Below, piece by piece: positions 18,842-27,324 of a DNA stretch of 64,000 nt; position 1 is the stretch's first letter, and each line of letters opens with the position of its first letter. Source of the DNA: Paenibacillus sp. TCA20 (GTDB taxonomy: Bacteria; Bacillota; Bacilli; Paenibacillales; Paenibacillaceae); the NCBI RefSeq assembly GCF_000732325.1, contig NZ_BBIW01000007.1, positions 1-64,000 of the forward strand. The letters are read 5' to 3'. Both the position numbers and the translations under genes were made by a program. Below the pieces are notes generated by a model that had not been told where the DNA came from, made no database searches, and worked only from the letters and a program-made list of their open reading frames with translations.

Positions 18842-20143
18842 TTACAAATAATTCATTGGGTTTTGCGTACTTCCATTCACACGAACCTCAAAGTGCAAGT
18901 GAGGTCCCGTAGAGTTTCCTGTGGATCCGACTTCGGCGATCTTTTGACCACGGCTCACGGAATCTCCTTCACTCACCTTGATACCGCCTTCGCGAATGTG
19001 TCCATACAGCGTCCATAGTCCATCTCCATGATCGACCATCACCGTATAACCATAACCGCTGTACCATTCTGCCATAATAACTACGCCATCTTCAGCGGCA
19101 TAAATGCTTGTTCCTTGAGGGGCAGCAAAGTCAGTACCGGTATGCATCTTACCAACCTCACCTGTGATCGGGTGAATACGCGGTCCGTAACCTGAGGAGA
19201 TACGCGCACCTGAGATTGGCATTCCCAGCACACCGCTGCCGCTGGAAGAGATGCTTTCACTTGAGCTTGAGCTAGAACCAGACGAGCTGGAGTTCGAGCT
19301 GGCCACTTTCTTCTGAGCCGCTTTTCTCGCTGCTTCTTCCGCTGCTGCCTTCGCTCTTGCCGCTGCAGCCGCCTGCTCTGCCTTGAGCTTGTTCTTCTCT
19401 TGAACCAGTGCTGAACGTTTCGATGCGATCCCTACGAGCATGCGATCCTGTTCCTCGCTGAGCTCACCATGCACATGGATTTCTTCCTCATAACCGGCAA
19501 TGAGCGTCTGTTTCTCTTGCTCTTTACTATCCAGCTCTGCTTTGCGTTCTTTTTTCTCAGCATATAGACGTTTATGTTCTGCATATTGCTGTTCGAGTTC
19601 TGCCTTCTTGTCGACAACAAGCTGCTTGTCTTTCTTGTGTTCAACGAGTAGATTCTGATCCTGATCCACGATCATCTTCAGTGAATCTGCACGCTCCAGA
19701 AAATCGGAAATGCTTGTGGAAGACAGCAATACATCCAGATAGGAAACTGTTCCATCGGTGTACATCAGACGAACACGCGATTCGAGCAGCTCCTCACGAG
19801 CTGCAATTCTTTCTTCCGCTGCTTGCAGTTCTTTCTTCGTGTTCCGCAAATTCTCTTCCGTTGTTTCAATCCGGTAAGACACGGTCGCCAGCTCATTACT
19901 TACAACGTTAATTTGTTCCATGATCGTTTCGAGATATGCTTCTTGTTTCTGCTTGTAGTGCTCTGCTTCCTGCTTCTTCTCTTCTGCCTTCTGTTGCTGT
20001 GACTTCGCAGATTCGGACTGCTGTTCCAGCTGATTCAGCTCTTTATCAATATCGCTGATGCTTGATGCAGCGATTCCGTATCCAGGATTAAGTACTGTGG
20101 CTGTAAGTAAACTTAACGCTATTGCAGTGGCCGTCTTTTTCAA
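18842..20143 (-). CDS. EnvC-like secreted M23 peptidoglycan hydrolase or hydrolase activator
   Basis: A 433-residue exported protein with a signal peptide (1-27). A long coiled coil follows (about 30-255, rich in E, K and Q). Next come an alanine-rich linker (257-279), a serine-rich linker (282-304) and a C-terminal LytM/M23 domain (about 310-433). All zinc and catalytic residues are visible: H334 and D338 (HTGTD), H382, and H415-x-H417 (HLHF). This suggests an active endopeptidase, not a degenerate activator like E. coli EnvC. It lies immediately downstream of ftsEX, so it is probably the hydrolase that FtsEX opens at the division site, the role of EnvC in E. coli, PcsB in streptococci and CwlO in B. 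subtilis. The start is TTG with AAGGATGG 9 nt upstream; no alternative in-frame start exists nearby. Confidence 0.88.
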   Translation of the reverse strand: MKKTATAIALSLLTATVLNPGYGIAASSISDIDKELNQLEQQSESAKSQQQKAEEKKQEAEHYKQKQEAYLETIMEQINVVSNELATVSYRIETTEENLRNTKKELQAAEERIAAREELLESRVRLMYTDGTVSYLDVLLSSTSISDFLERADSLKMIVDQDQNLLVEHKKDKQLVVDKKAELEQQYAEHKRLYAEKKERKAELDSKEQEKQTLIAGYEEEIHVHGELSEEQDRMLVGIASKRSALVQEKNKLKAEQAAAAARAKAAAEEAARKAAQKKVASSNSSSSGSSSSSSESISSSGSGVLGMPISGARISSGYGPRIHPITGEVGKMHTGTDFAAPQGTSIYAAEDGVVIMAEWYSGYGYTVMVDHGDGLWTLYGHIREGGIKVSEGDSVSRGQKIAEVGSTGNSTGPHLHFEVRVNGSTQNPMNYL

Positions 20144-20278
20144 GTTCGTTTCCCATCCTTCTTCGTAAGTATTTTATATATCAATCCATGACGAGTTATG
20201 TTCTTAACTTAAGCGGCTGCCCGATTGAGGACAGCCACATGATTATACGAAACTACAAACTACTAATACTATGAAAAC

Positions 20279-21196
20279 TTACACTTTCAAAGATTTGCGA
20301 ATAGACAACGTGCTTCCCAGGATGCCCACAAGCATCCCCATAAGGAGCAGTGCTCCGCCAAACCAAGTCCATATGCTGGACAATGGTACCAGATCAAGCA
20401 TCTGGATAATAATATCCTGTTGAATCGAGTTCAGCAGCTGATTGTATCCGATAAATAGAATAGCGATCGTAATAATAGATCCGATGAATCCAATCAAGGC
20501 CCCTTCAACGAAGAACGGCCAGCGGATAAAGGAGTTGGTCGCTCCTACCAGCTTCATGATGCTGATCTCCCGGCGGCGTGCCAGGATCGTTACGCGAATC
20601 GTGTTCGAGATCAAAAACATGGACATGAGTGCAAGACCTGCTACAAAAACAACGCCGATCGTCCGGATCAGACGGGTAATCTTGAACAGTGTATCCACCG
20701 TGTCTTCTCCATAGTTCACTTTCATGATGGGCTGCTCTGGATATTCCTCGTTAAGCGCCTCAATCTTCTCAGCTACAAAGCTGACTGTGCTCGGATCAAT
20801 AACCTCTACCCTGAGCGTATCCGGGAGAGGGTTGTTATCCTCATTGAAGCCTTCAAGCAGCTCCTGACCATCTTCTCCAAGCTCTTCTTTAAAATCTGCC
20901 AAGCCCTGCTCCTTAGGAACAAATTCAATCTTGCTCACTTCCGGCATAGCTCCAATCTCGTCCTGAAGCTTGCCGCGCAGCGCCTCATCTACATTAAGCT
21001 GCAGGAATGTACTGATCTCCACCTGGTCATCTGCCTGATCCGCCATGGAATTAACATTCACCACAAGCAGAACGAACACGCCCAGAATCAACAACGAGAC
21101 AATGATCGACGTAATGGATGCAATCGACATCCAGCCGTTGCGGAATAGGCTCTTGAACCCTTCCCGCAAATGGCGCAAGAAGGTACTAAAATTCAT
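20279..21196 (-). CDS. ftsX: Cell division ABC transporter permease FtsX
   Basis: A 305-residue type VII ABC membrane protein. The first membrane segment (about 22-46) is followed by an extracellular domain (about 47-170) that would contact the secreted coiled-coil hydrolase. Three more segments lie at about 172-197, 222-247 and 270-297. The cytoplasmic ARRREISIMKLVGA loop near 205-220 couples to FtsE. Its ATG lies within the 3' end of ftsE (11-nt overlap), giving translational coupling. It converts FtsE ATP hydrolysis into activation of wall hydrolysis at the septum or sidewall. Confidence 0.95.
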   Translation of the reverse strand: MNFSTFLRHLREGFKSLFRNGWMSIASITSIIVSLLILGVFVLLVVNVNSMADQADDQVEISTFLQLNVDEALRGKLQDEIGAMPEVSKIEFVPKEQGLADFKEELGEDGQELLEGFNEDNNPLPDTLRVEVIDPSTVSFVAEKIEALNEEYPEQPIMKVNYGEDTVDTLFKITRLIRTIGVVFVAGLALMSMFLISNTIRVTILARRREISIMKLVGATNSFIRWPFFVEGALIGFIGSIITIAILFIGYNQLLNSIQQDIIIQMLDLVPLSSIWTWFGGALLLMGMLVGILGSTLSIRKSLKV

Positions 21197-21872
21197 AGCC
21201 GTATTCCCCTCTCATTTCGTCTCGGACGATATGTCCCTGCTCAATGGCAATAACCCGTTTACGCATGGTGTTTACGATATCCCGGTTATGGGTTGCCATA
21301 ACGATTGTTGTTCCCCGGAAGTTGATCTCATCCAGCAGCTGCATAATTCCCCATGACGTCTCGGGATCAAGGTTACCTGTAGGCTCGTCCGCGATGATGA
21401 CGGAAGGATTGTTCACGATTGCCCTTGCGATCGCAATACGCTGCTGTTCCCCGCCTGACAGCTGGTTCGGCTCGCGATCTGCCTTATTCTTAAGACCGAC
21501 AAGATCCAGAGCTTCCATAACCCGCTTCTTAATCTGTTTCTTCGGCGCCTCGACAACCTCCATTGCAAATGCGACATTCTCATACGCCGTCATTTTCGGA
21601 AGGAGTCTGAAATCCTGAAAAATAACGCCGATATTACGCCGAACATAAGGGATTTTGCGATGCTTCAGCTTGCCGATATTAAATCCGTTAACTGAGATCT
21701 GCCCTTTTGTCGGAACTTCTTCTCTGTAAATAAGCTTCATAAATGTCGATTTCCCCGCACCAGACGGTCCGACAATATAAACGAATTCGTTGCGGTCGAT
21801 CTTTACCGACACACCTTGCAAGGCATGTGCCCCATTCGGATAGGTCTTCCACACGTCCTGTAATTCAATCAC
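21186..21872 (-). CDS. ftsE: Cell division ABC transporter ATPase FtsE
   Basis: A 228-residue ABC ATPase of the FtsE/LolD/MacB group. It has Walker A GPSGAGKST at 35-43, the Q-loop glutamine at 88 (FQDFRLLP), signature LSGGEQQR at 140-147 and Walker B IIADEP at about 161-166. The start is GTG; GGGAAG lies 7 nt upstream, and an ATG just before it runs into a stop. It is first in the ftsE-ftsX-M23 unit. The 204-bp region to the divergent VanW gene holds its promoter and a 16-bp palindrome. Confidence 0.96.
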   Translation of the reverse strand: MIELQDVWKTYPNGAHALQGVSVKIDRNEFVYIVGPSGAGKSTFMKLIYREEVPTKGQISVNGFNIGKLKHRKIPYVRRNIGVIFQDFRLLPKMTAYENVAFAMEVVEAPKKQIKKRVMEALDLVGLKNKADREPNQLSGGEQQRIAIARAIVNNPSVIIADEPTGNLDPETSWGIMQLLDEINFRGTTIVMATHNRDIVNTMRKRVIAIEQGHIVRDEMRGEYGYEF

Positions 21873-21968
21873 ATGATCACTTCCCGTTGCATAGTAGCCT
21901 TTATCATTTCGACACTTTCCATTGATTTCCTTTAAAATCTCTCGAATTTCATCAAGATGTTTCCCATT

Positions 21969-21984
21969 GTAACAAATTTGTTAC
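21969..21984. promoter_or_regulatory. Perfect 16-bp palindrome in the ftsE-VanW divergent promoter region
   Basis: GTAACAAATTTGTTAC reads identically on both strands. It lies 97 nt upstream of ftsE and 93 nt upstream of the VanW gene, in the middle of the only shared intergenic region. It looks like a dimer-binding operator. The regulator is unknown. Confidence 0.55.
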
Positions 21985-22076
21985 CTTTTGAGTAGCCGAA
22001 AGATTTCCGCTTCCGGAGCATATATATCTAAAGTGTTTGTAATCCGGGGAAACAAGAAGCAGGAAAGGAGTTACCC

Positions 22077-23546
22077 ATGAAAAAAATTCACACTTTCGCC
22101 ATCATTTCAGTGTTATTTGCTCTCTTTTTCACCACCCTATTGGTGTGGATTTATATGTATACTCATCAAACGAAGCTCCCCTCGAAGGTAACCCTCTCTG
22201 GCTGGGCTGTCGGCGGCCAAGATATCCCGTCTGTATTTCGTGAGCTTGATCACAAGCTCCAGGCATTAGAAGAGCTTCCTCTACAGTTAAAGGAAGGCAA
22301 TCGTACCCTGTCCACCCCCAAGCTGACACTGCAGCATGCCGGAGTGAAGTATAGCGCTAATGAGTTTAAACAGGCCGCAGCGGGTCTGTCCGAAGGAAGC
22401 ATGGTTCAAAGACTCTTCAACCGACTTCGTTTCCAAAAAGACTGGAGCATCTCCTACAGCTATGATCGTGCTAAATTGCAAAGCTATTTGTCTCCTGCCT
22501 GGGAACAATCTAAATTTGGTGACATGATCCCTGCTAAGGTCCATATTACGAAGCTGGATGAGATCGAGTTTATACCTGAGCACAGCGCGAACAGGATTAC
22601 CTGGACGGAGATGACCCGGCGCATAGAACAGGCTGTCCCGGCCGATTTTACACGGCTTATGAATCCCATAGAACCCAGACCTATTATTGTTATCGACCTT
22701 CCCCTCCAAGTGATGAACCCCTCGGTAACAATTGACTCTCTTAGACAGTCTGGCATTCAGCGAAAAATCATTCAAGTCTCTACCCCACTCGGCACGAGCG
22801 GAGAAGGAAGAACCTACAACGTCACGGCTGCTGCCAAAGCGGTGGATGGTATGATACTTAAGCCAGGAGAGGAGCTGGACTATGGACAAATGGTCAATAA
22901 AGCGGAGAAGGACAGCGGCTTCAAGGAAGCCCCTGTTATTGTAGGCGGAGAGCTTGTTCCAGGGATCGGCGGAGGCATTTGTCAGGTCTCAAGCACCCTC
23001 TATAATGCGGCACTCAGAACAGGACTTCACATTGTGGAACGGAGAAATCATTCACTGCCGGTCAGTTATATGCCCAAAGGACTCGATGCTACGTTCGCGA
23101 CGGACTATATTAATTTTAAATTCAAGAATACGACAGGCAAATGGCTGCTGATTAAGGCAGAAGTCAGGGATCGAGAGCTGGTTGTAAAGTTTTTTGGAAC
23201 CATGCCAGAGAATGTAACCTATGAGCTCGAAACACGACTCCTTGGAACACTCCCTGCACCCACAGAGTATACGAACGACTCCTCTTTGCCGGTAAATACA
23301 CAGGCCGTAGTCCAAGAAGGAGCACCTGGCTATATTGTGGAAGCCTATCAGATCAAACGAATAAACGGAGCCATCGTCTCCCGTACTTTGATCTCCAAGG
23401 ACACCTATCGCCCACAAACGCGTCTTATTGCTGCAAATTCAGACAACCCTTCCTCTGAAAAAGAAAACCGTTCAGAACCTGCACCATCTGACCCTGCTCC
23501 TCCGGTCGAGGACGGTATACGTACACAAGGAGCCATCGGAGATTGA
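22077..23546 (+). CDS. VanW family protein with YoaR-like peptidoglycan-binding region
   Basis: A 489-residue single-pass surface protein. It has an N-terminal membrane anchor (about 5-27). A YoaR-type putative peptidoglycan-binding region covers about 45-235. The VanW domain lies at about 255-385, with the characteristic GGGICQVSSTLYNAAL and the SLPVSYMPKGLDAT stretch. A proline- and serine-rich tail (about 455-489) ends the protein. VanW domains occur beside vancomycin-resistance genes and in many Firmicute wall proteins, but their activity is not established. There are no van genes here, so no resistance role should be read into it. The ATG has AAGGAG 7 nt upstream. It is the only plus-strand gene between motAB and the esterase and is transcribed away from ftsEX. 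Confidence 0.85.
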   Translation: MKKIHTFAIISVLFALFFTTLLVWIYMYTHQTKLPSKVTLSGWAVGGQDIPSVFRELDHKLQALEELPLQLKEGNRTLSTPKLTLQHAGVKYSANEFKQAAAGLSEGSMVQRLFNRLRFQKDWSISYSYDRAKLQSYLSPAWEQSKFGDMIPAKVHITKLDEIEFIPEHSANRITWTEMTRRIEQAVPADFTRLMNPIEPRPIIVIDLPLQVMNPSVTIDSLRQSGIQRKIIQVSTPLGTSGEGRTYNVTAAAKAVDGMILKPGEELDYGQMVNKAEKDSGFKEAPVIVGGELVPGIGGGICQVSSTLYNAALRTGLHIVERRNHSLPVSYMPKGLDATFATDYINFKFKNTTGKWLLIKAEVRDRELVVKFFGTMPENVTYELETRLLGTLPAPTEYTNDSSLPVNTQAVVQEGAPGYIVEAYQIKRINGAIVSRTLISKDTYRPQTRLIAANSDNPSSEKENRSEPAPSDPAPPVEDGIRTQGAIGD

Positions 23547-23596
23547 TATGTGTATGTGAGCTGCAGGAGCTTATGCCCTATTTTGACCTTTAGAAA

Positions 23597-23637
23597 AACA
23601 AAAAACTCATGGGCCTGTAAGATGCAGGTTCATGAGT
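23597..23637 (-). terminator. Terminator of the bactofilin operon
   Basis: On the minus strand ACTCATGAACCTG pairs with CAGGCCCATGAGT (13 bp with two G-U wobbles), followed by TTTTTTGTTTTT. It lies 57 nt beyond the last bactofilin stop. The plus-strand VanW gene has no clear terminator of its own. Confidence 0.85.
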
Positions 23638-23693
23638 CCATGAGTCTTCAGTTCTTGAGCGCTTTTAGTTCTTGAGTTCGTTACATCCTATTT

Positions 23694-24437
23694 TTATTGA
23701 CGCAAGCTCTTGTCTACCTTCGCGGTAGGATGCTCCTTGTATTTCTCCGTATATTCAACCAGCCCGATCCGGCAGCCTGGACCAATCGTGACACGTCGTC
23801 CCCGCACAACCTTAGCTTCCACATGCTCAAGCCTGATGTGATCACCCTCAATCAGATCAGCCGACAGCGTCTTACTGACTCTCTTACTAAGGAAGCTCGG
23901 AAACCAGGATAAAAACGCCTGCTGAACATCAATCTGTGCCCCGCATAATTCCCTTGCATGACTCGGACCATTCAGTTTAATTCGAATATGCTCCGCGTTC
24001 ACAGCTCCTTCTGCCGTAATCACACCTCGTATGCGCACTTCTTCAGAGATACAGTCCCCGTGAAGCTGCAGCTGCCCAGAGCATTTTAGCTTCTCACCGC
24101 GAAGATTCTGCCCTACTTTCATTGCTCCGATCAGCTTCATGCGACGAACCTGCAATGACCCATCTACACGAAGCTCCCCCAGCGTTGAAGCCGAATCACC
24201 GGATAATCCGCCTTTAATATGCATGTTTCCCAATTGTTTAAATGAAGAAGCAGTTAATTGCCCTTGCACAGAGGCGTCCCCCATACAGCGAAAGGTCTCA
24301 CAGCTCGCATCCCCGTCAATTCGGCCTTGGCCCATAATGCTTATTTTTCGAAATAATCCTCCAGCGGAGTCCCCTTCGCCAATTATTCTGACGTCGCTTT
24401 TCCAATCGCTGTTAAGCTCACGATTCCCTGTAATCAC
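23694..24437 (-). CDS. bacF: Bactofilin (BacF/YhbF-like)
   Basis: A 247-residue bactofilin-type protein (polymer-forming cytoskeletal family). The body (about 20-165) is a run of short repeated strands with regularly spaced G, such as IDGDASCETF, VQGQLTASSF and IKGGLSGDSA, which is the right-handed beta-helix that polymerises without nucleotide. A C-terminal domain (about 170-247) contains the GCRIGLVEYTEKY motif shared with its neighbour. In B. subtilis the yhbD-yhbE-yhbF operon encodes bactofilins BacE and BacF, which are needed for normal flagellar assembly and swimming. The operon here matches that layout. The start is GTG, with GAGGTGA upstream. It begins 15 nt after the first bactofilin. 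Confidence 0.85.
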   Translation of the reverse strand: MITGNRELNSDWKSDVRIIGEGDSAGGLFRKISIMGQGRIDGDASCETFRCMGDASVQGQLTASSFKQLGNMHIKGGLSGDSASTLGELRVDGSLQVRRMKLIGAMKVGQNLRGEKLKCSGQLQLHGDCISEEVRIRGVITAEGAVNAEHIRIKLNGPSHARELCGAQIDVQQAFLSWFPSFLSKRVSKTLSADLIEGDHIRLEHVEAKVVRGRRVTIGPGCRIGLVEYTEKYKEHPTAKVDKSLRQ

Positions 24438-24452
24438 AACGAATTCACCTCT

Positions 24453-25226
24453 TTACATTTGAATGTAGCGATCGACGACCGTATCCTCATCCTGATGATA
24501 GGATTCCTTATATTCCACAAGACCGATCTGGCAGCCTGGGCCAATAACCACCCGGTTTCCCCTAACCGTTTGAGCATAGGTCTGCTCCAAGTAGATGTCG
24601 TCTCCCTCAATGACTTTGGCCTTCAGCTTAGGTGCGAGTCCTGGCACGAAACCATCGAGAAGCTTCACCTTGTGATCACGGCGCACATGAATGCGTTCCC
24701 CGCCGATATCCTCTGCCTCACACCCCAGAAGCAGCTTAATATCAATATCACCTGCGTTCAGCAGTCCATGGATCTTGAAGCCGCCCTGCACCTCGAACTT
24801 CTCGCATTCCACATCCCGGTCTGCTGACATAGTTCCAGCCACTTCTACGCTGCTGGCAATGAGTTTGCCGCCTACTTTAGCTTTGCCGTTGACGACAAGC
24901 GATTCTGTATCCAGCTGTCCTCTAATCGAAAAGACCCCATCCACTCGAGTACGGTCAGCTATCACATTCCCTTTCGCTTTACTTGTGCCGTTAACGATGA
25001 TTTCTTCCGCAGAGATTTCACCATCCACTGTGGATAACCCGTTCACGAAGTAGCGATTGCATTTTAGAGCACCATGCAGGCTTGCGGTTCCGTTCACTTC
25101 ATAACTGATACAGTCAATATCACTGGAAAATTTGGCCATTCCATCTGCTCTGACATGCTGGTATATCCCCCCTGAAGAACTTCCGATACCCGCAATATTC
25201 CGATTCCGTCTCTCTGCTTCACTCAT
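24453..25226 (-). CDS. bacE: Bactofilin (BacE/YhbE-like)
   Basis: A 257-residue paralogue of the downstream bactofilin, with the same beta-helix repeat pattern (about 25-170: FSSDIDCISYEVNG, LHGALKCNRYFVNG, VDGEISAEEIIVNG). It also has the C-terminal segment GCQIGLVEYKESY. The ATG overlaps the end of the yhbD-like gene by 8 nt, indicating translational coupling. The two bactofilins probably co-polymerise. Their divergence in the helix face may determine assembly. Confidence 0.85.
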   Translation of the reverse strand: MSEAERRNRNIAGIGSSSGGIYQHVRADGMAKFSSDIDCISYEVNGTASLHGALKCNRYFVNGLSTVDGEISAEEIIVNGTSKAKGNVIADRTRVDGVFSIRGQLDTESLVVNGKAKVGGKLIASSVEVAGTMSADRDVECEKFEVQGGFKIHGLLNAGDIDIKLLLGCEAEDIGGERIHVRRDHKVKLLDGFVPGLAPKLKAKVIEGDDIYLEQTYAQTVRGNRVVIGPGCQIGLVEYKESYHQDEDTVVDRYIQM

Positions 25227-25872
25227 AGTGATAACCTCCAGATCGATTTAAATGTACCTTGAGCTGTTCTATATAAACTGCAATTGGTAACCTCAGTGCT
25301 TCCATAACACCTGTATCGTAATAGATTCCGCTTCCTGCACTGACCATCATAAGAATCGGCACGCCCATTTTGCGGATCAGAATGATGTCACAGCCCTTAT
25401 CCTCAAACTTTCTGTATTCATGATGAAACGTACGAATGAGAAGCGCTCCTTCATCTCGGGTCATTTGTCCGCTGGACAAAGCCTGATCCAGAACATAAAG
25501 GCAAAGAAGCTGCTCGAACTCCAGCTGCGCTGTCTCATGAAGCTCCGCTTGCTCTATGTACAATTGCATGGTGATCGGTGTAACCAGCTCTCTATGCATA
25601 ATTTCTTCCTGTGTCAGAAGAAGCGTGCTGACCGATGGTGAGAACACATCTGCGAGCTCATCCAGGGATAGGTCATCTTTCATGTTTTTTATTTTGTGAA
25701 TTCGTGATAAGATGCTCTCCCTGGGGAAAAACGTCTCTTGACCCGTAAAGGAAGATCTGCGAATGAACCAATCCTCCGGAATTAAATTCTTCCGCTTCCA
25801 TCGGTATAACTGTCCATATGAAATACCGGTGATCTCCAGCAGATCTTTCTTCGATATCAAGTCCTCCTGCAT
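25219..25872 (-). CDS. yhbD: YhbD-like protein with MerR-type helix-turn-helix (DUF4004)
   Basis: A 217-residue protein. Its N-terminus (about 8-60: KKDLLEITGISYGQLYRWKRKNLIP) is a MerR-like winged helix. The rest is mainly helical, with a C-terminal segment (about 140-215) of unknown function. B. subtilis YhbD is the first gene of the same three-gene operon, which supports the name. It could regulate the operon: a GTAACA...TGTTAC inverted repeat lies 26-43 nt upstream of its start. The ATG has AGGAGG 10 nt upstream. Sensing function, if any, is unknown. Confidence 0.8.
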   Translation of the reverse strand: MQEDLISKKDLLEITGISYGQLYRWKRKNLIPEDWFIRRSSFTGQETFFPRESILSRIHKIKNMKDDLSLDELADVFSPSVSTLLLTQEEIMHRELVTPITMQLYIEQAELHETAQLEFEQLLCLYVLDQALSSGQMTRDEGALLIRTFHHEYRKFEDKGCDIILIRKMGVPILMMVSAGSGIYYDTGVMEALRLPIAVYIEQLKVHLNRSGGYHYE

Positions 25873-25897
25873 GTGAAATCAACCTCCTGAACACAAT

Positions 25898-25915
25898 GTA
25901 ACATAACATTGTTAC
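25898..25915. promoter_or_regulatory. GTAACA-N6-TGTTAC inverted repeat upstream of yhbD
   Basis: An 18-bp element with perfect 6-bp arms lies next to the yhbD ribosome binding site, where a promoter or operator would be expected. The arms are the same as those of the 16-bp palindrome upstream of ftsE, although the spacer differs (6 nt here, 4 nt there). It may be the target of the YhbD helix-turn-helix. Confidence 0.4.
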
Positions 25916-25975
25916 GCTGTAAATGAAATGAGCTCGTTTCTTCGTCGTTAAGATTGTTACAGAGCCGTAGACAGC

Positions 25976-26264
25976 TGTGGATTAGCACTTTCTTGCGCCG
26001 GATAACTGAAAATAACAGGCTTCTACTTTTGAATCCTATCCACATGACTTGCATAGGACATGTTCAATTTCTCTGCTTGTCTGTGAGTAATGTGAATAGA
26101 TATGTGCATAAACATGAAAAAAATGTCGTTATTTCGAGCGTCCTGTGTATAACACAATGTTATGCACATGAAAACGCACCATTTTATCCCGAATCGTGAA
26201 TAAGTCTTCAAAATAACCCCATTTCCTACAGGAAGTTATCAACATTTTGGTATCTGTTGATAAC
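25976..26264. other. Cluster of DnaA-box-like 9-mers in a 577-bp gene-free region
   Basis: The gap 25873-26449 has no credible gene. Three exact matches to TTATNCACA are present: 26103-26111 and 26144-26152 on the minus strand, and 26160-26168 on the plus strand. Four single-mismatch copies accompany them at 25976-25984, 26036-26044, 26236-26244 and 26255-26263. The last two form an inverted pair (GTTATCAAC and GTTGATAAC, 12-nt spacer). Chance predicts well under one exact match in this length. There is no dnaA or dnaN nearby, so this is not the usual origin. A DnaA-titrating or DnaA-regulated cluster is possible. Confidence 0.6.
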
Positions 26265-26399
26265 TTTTCGTTCAGCGCTTACGTACGCCACAGACCGAGA
26301 TGAAGCCCGTTTAAACTTTCCTGTCACTTCTTGATATCCACCCTATTTGAATTGAATTGCTCCGCTGAAAATGAAACCGCTTTTTATTGGAATATGCTT

Positions 26400-26405
26400 T
26401 ATAAT
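26400..26405 (+). promoter_or_regulatory. Perfect -10 box upstream of the esterase gene
   Basis: TATAAT sits 44 nt before the esterase ATG in an AT-rich context. No good -35 hexamer is found at 16-18 nt, so the promoter call rests on the -10 alone. Confidence 0.45.
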
Positions 26406-26449
26406 AAAAGTGACTACAATTCATCTCTATTCGAAGGGAGCACCTTTAC

Positions 26450-27235
26450 ATGGCCTTTATGCAATGTCACTTTTATTCCGAAGTACTAGGACTGAATACA
26501 ACGATGCACGTCATTCTGCCTCAGCAGACTTTCTCTCAGATTGGCGTGGATACGAAGCAGGGACACGGGCCCTACCCGACACTTTATCTACTGCATGGTC
26601 TCTCCGATGATGACTCGATCTGGCTGCGCCGGACTTCCATTGAACGCTACGCCTCTGCTCTGGGAATCGCGGTCGTGATGCCGAACGGTTACCGCAGCTT
26701 CTACACCGATATGGCGGAAGGAAGCAAGTATTATACGTACATAACGGAGGAGGTTCCAAAGCTGGCCCGATCCTTCTTCCCATTGTCTTCTGCACGTGAG
26801 GATAACTTTGTGGCCGGGCTCTCCATGGGCGGATATGGTGCTATGAAGATTGCGTTGTCCAGACCCCAGGAATATGCTGCTGCCGCGAGCCTCTCGGGTG
26901 CTGTTGACATGGCTGCCCATTATGACAAGATCCAGACTCAGGATGAAGCACGAAGCGTAGAATTCAAACGGATATTCGGGGATAAGATAGCGGGCACGGA
27001 TAATGATCTGCTGCATTTGCTCAAGGAATGCGATCAGCAGCCAGGACCTAAGCCTAAGCTGTTCCAATGCTGCGGGACAGAGGACTTTCTATATGAGGAT
27101 AATCTCAGCTTCCGTTCGGCGGCTGAACAAACAAGTCTTGACTTCACCTATATCGAAGGCCCTGGAGAGCATGAGTGGGGATACTGGGATACACATATTC
27201 AGGATGTTTTGAACTGGCTTCCTTTGCAAAAATAA
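26450..27235 (+). CDS. Esterase D/acetyl esterase-like alpha/beta hydrolase
   Basis: A 261-residue alpha/beta hydrolase of the esterase D group, related to tributyrin esterase EstA and feruloyl esterases. The nucleophile elbow is GLSMGGYG, with S125. The likely acid is D212 (GTEDFLY) and the base H241 (PGEHEW). [10 protein letters not shown] near 45-55 supplies the oxyanion loop. There is no signal peptide, so it is cytoplasmic. It should hydrolyse short acyl esters or S-formylglutathione-like substrates; the natural substrate cannot be read from the sequence. The ATG has AGGGAG about 9 nt upstream. It converges on argH, with a shared bidirectional terminator. Confidence 0.87.
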   Translation: MAFMQCHFYSEVLGLNTTMHVILPQQTFSQIGVDTKQGHGPYPTLYLLHGLSDDDSIWLRRTSIERYASALGIAVVMPNGYRSFYTDMAEGSKYYTYITEEVPKLARSFFPLSSAREDNFVAGLSMGGYGAMKIALSRPQEYAAAASLSGAVDMAAHYDKIQTQDEARSVEFKRIFGDKIAGTDNDLLHLLKECDQQPGPKPKLFQCCGTEDFLYEDNLSFRSAAEQTSLDFTYIEGPGEHEWGYWDTHIQDVLNWLPLQK

Positions 27236-27249
27236 ACAGTCAGCACGTT

Positions 27250-27306
27250 AAAAAAGGGATTACTTTGAGGAAGGCCGCACTGGCCTCCTTCAAGTAATCC
27301 CTTTTT
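27250..27306. terminator. Bidirectional terminator between esterase and argH
   Basis: A long stem, GGGATTACTT...AAGTAATCCC extended by GAGGAAGGCC/GGCCTCCTTC with one bulge, is flanked by an A-run on the left and a T-run on the right. It therefore works for both convergent genes. Confidence 0.93.
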
Positions 27307-27324
27307 ATATTTAGAACGATTTAC

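Noticed and set aside
22077..23546. Vancomycin resistance gene
   Set aside because: The VanW domain is widespread in wall proteins and no vanH/A/X/Y or vanR/S genes are nearby.
25976..26264. Chromosomal replication origin
   Set aside because: No dnaA, dnaN or AT-rich unwinding region is adjacent, and the neighbouring genes are not those of a Firmicute origin. A secondary DnaA-box cluster fits better.
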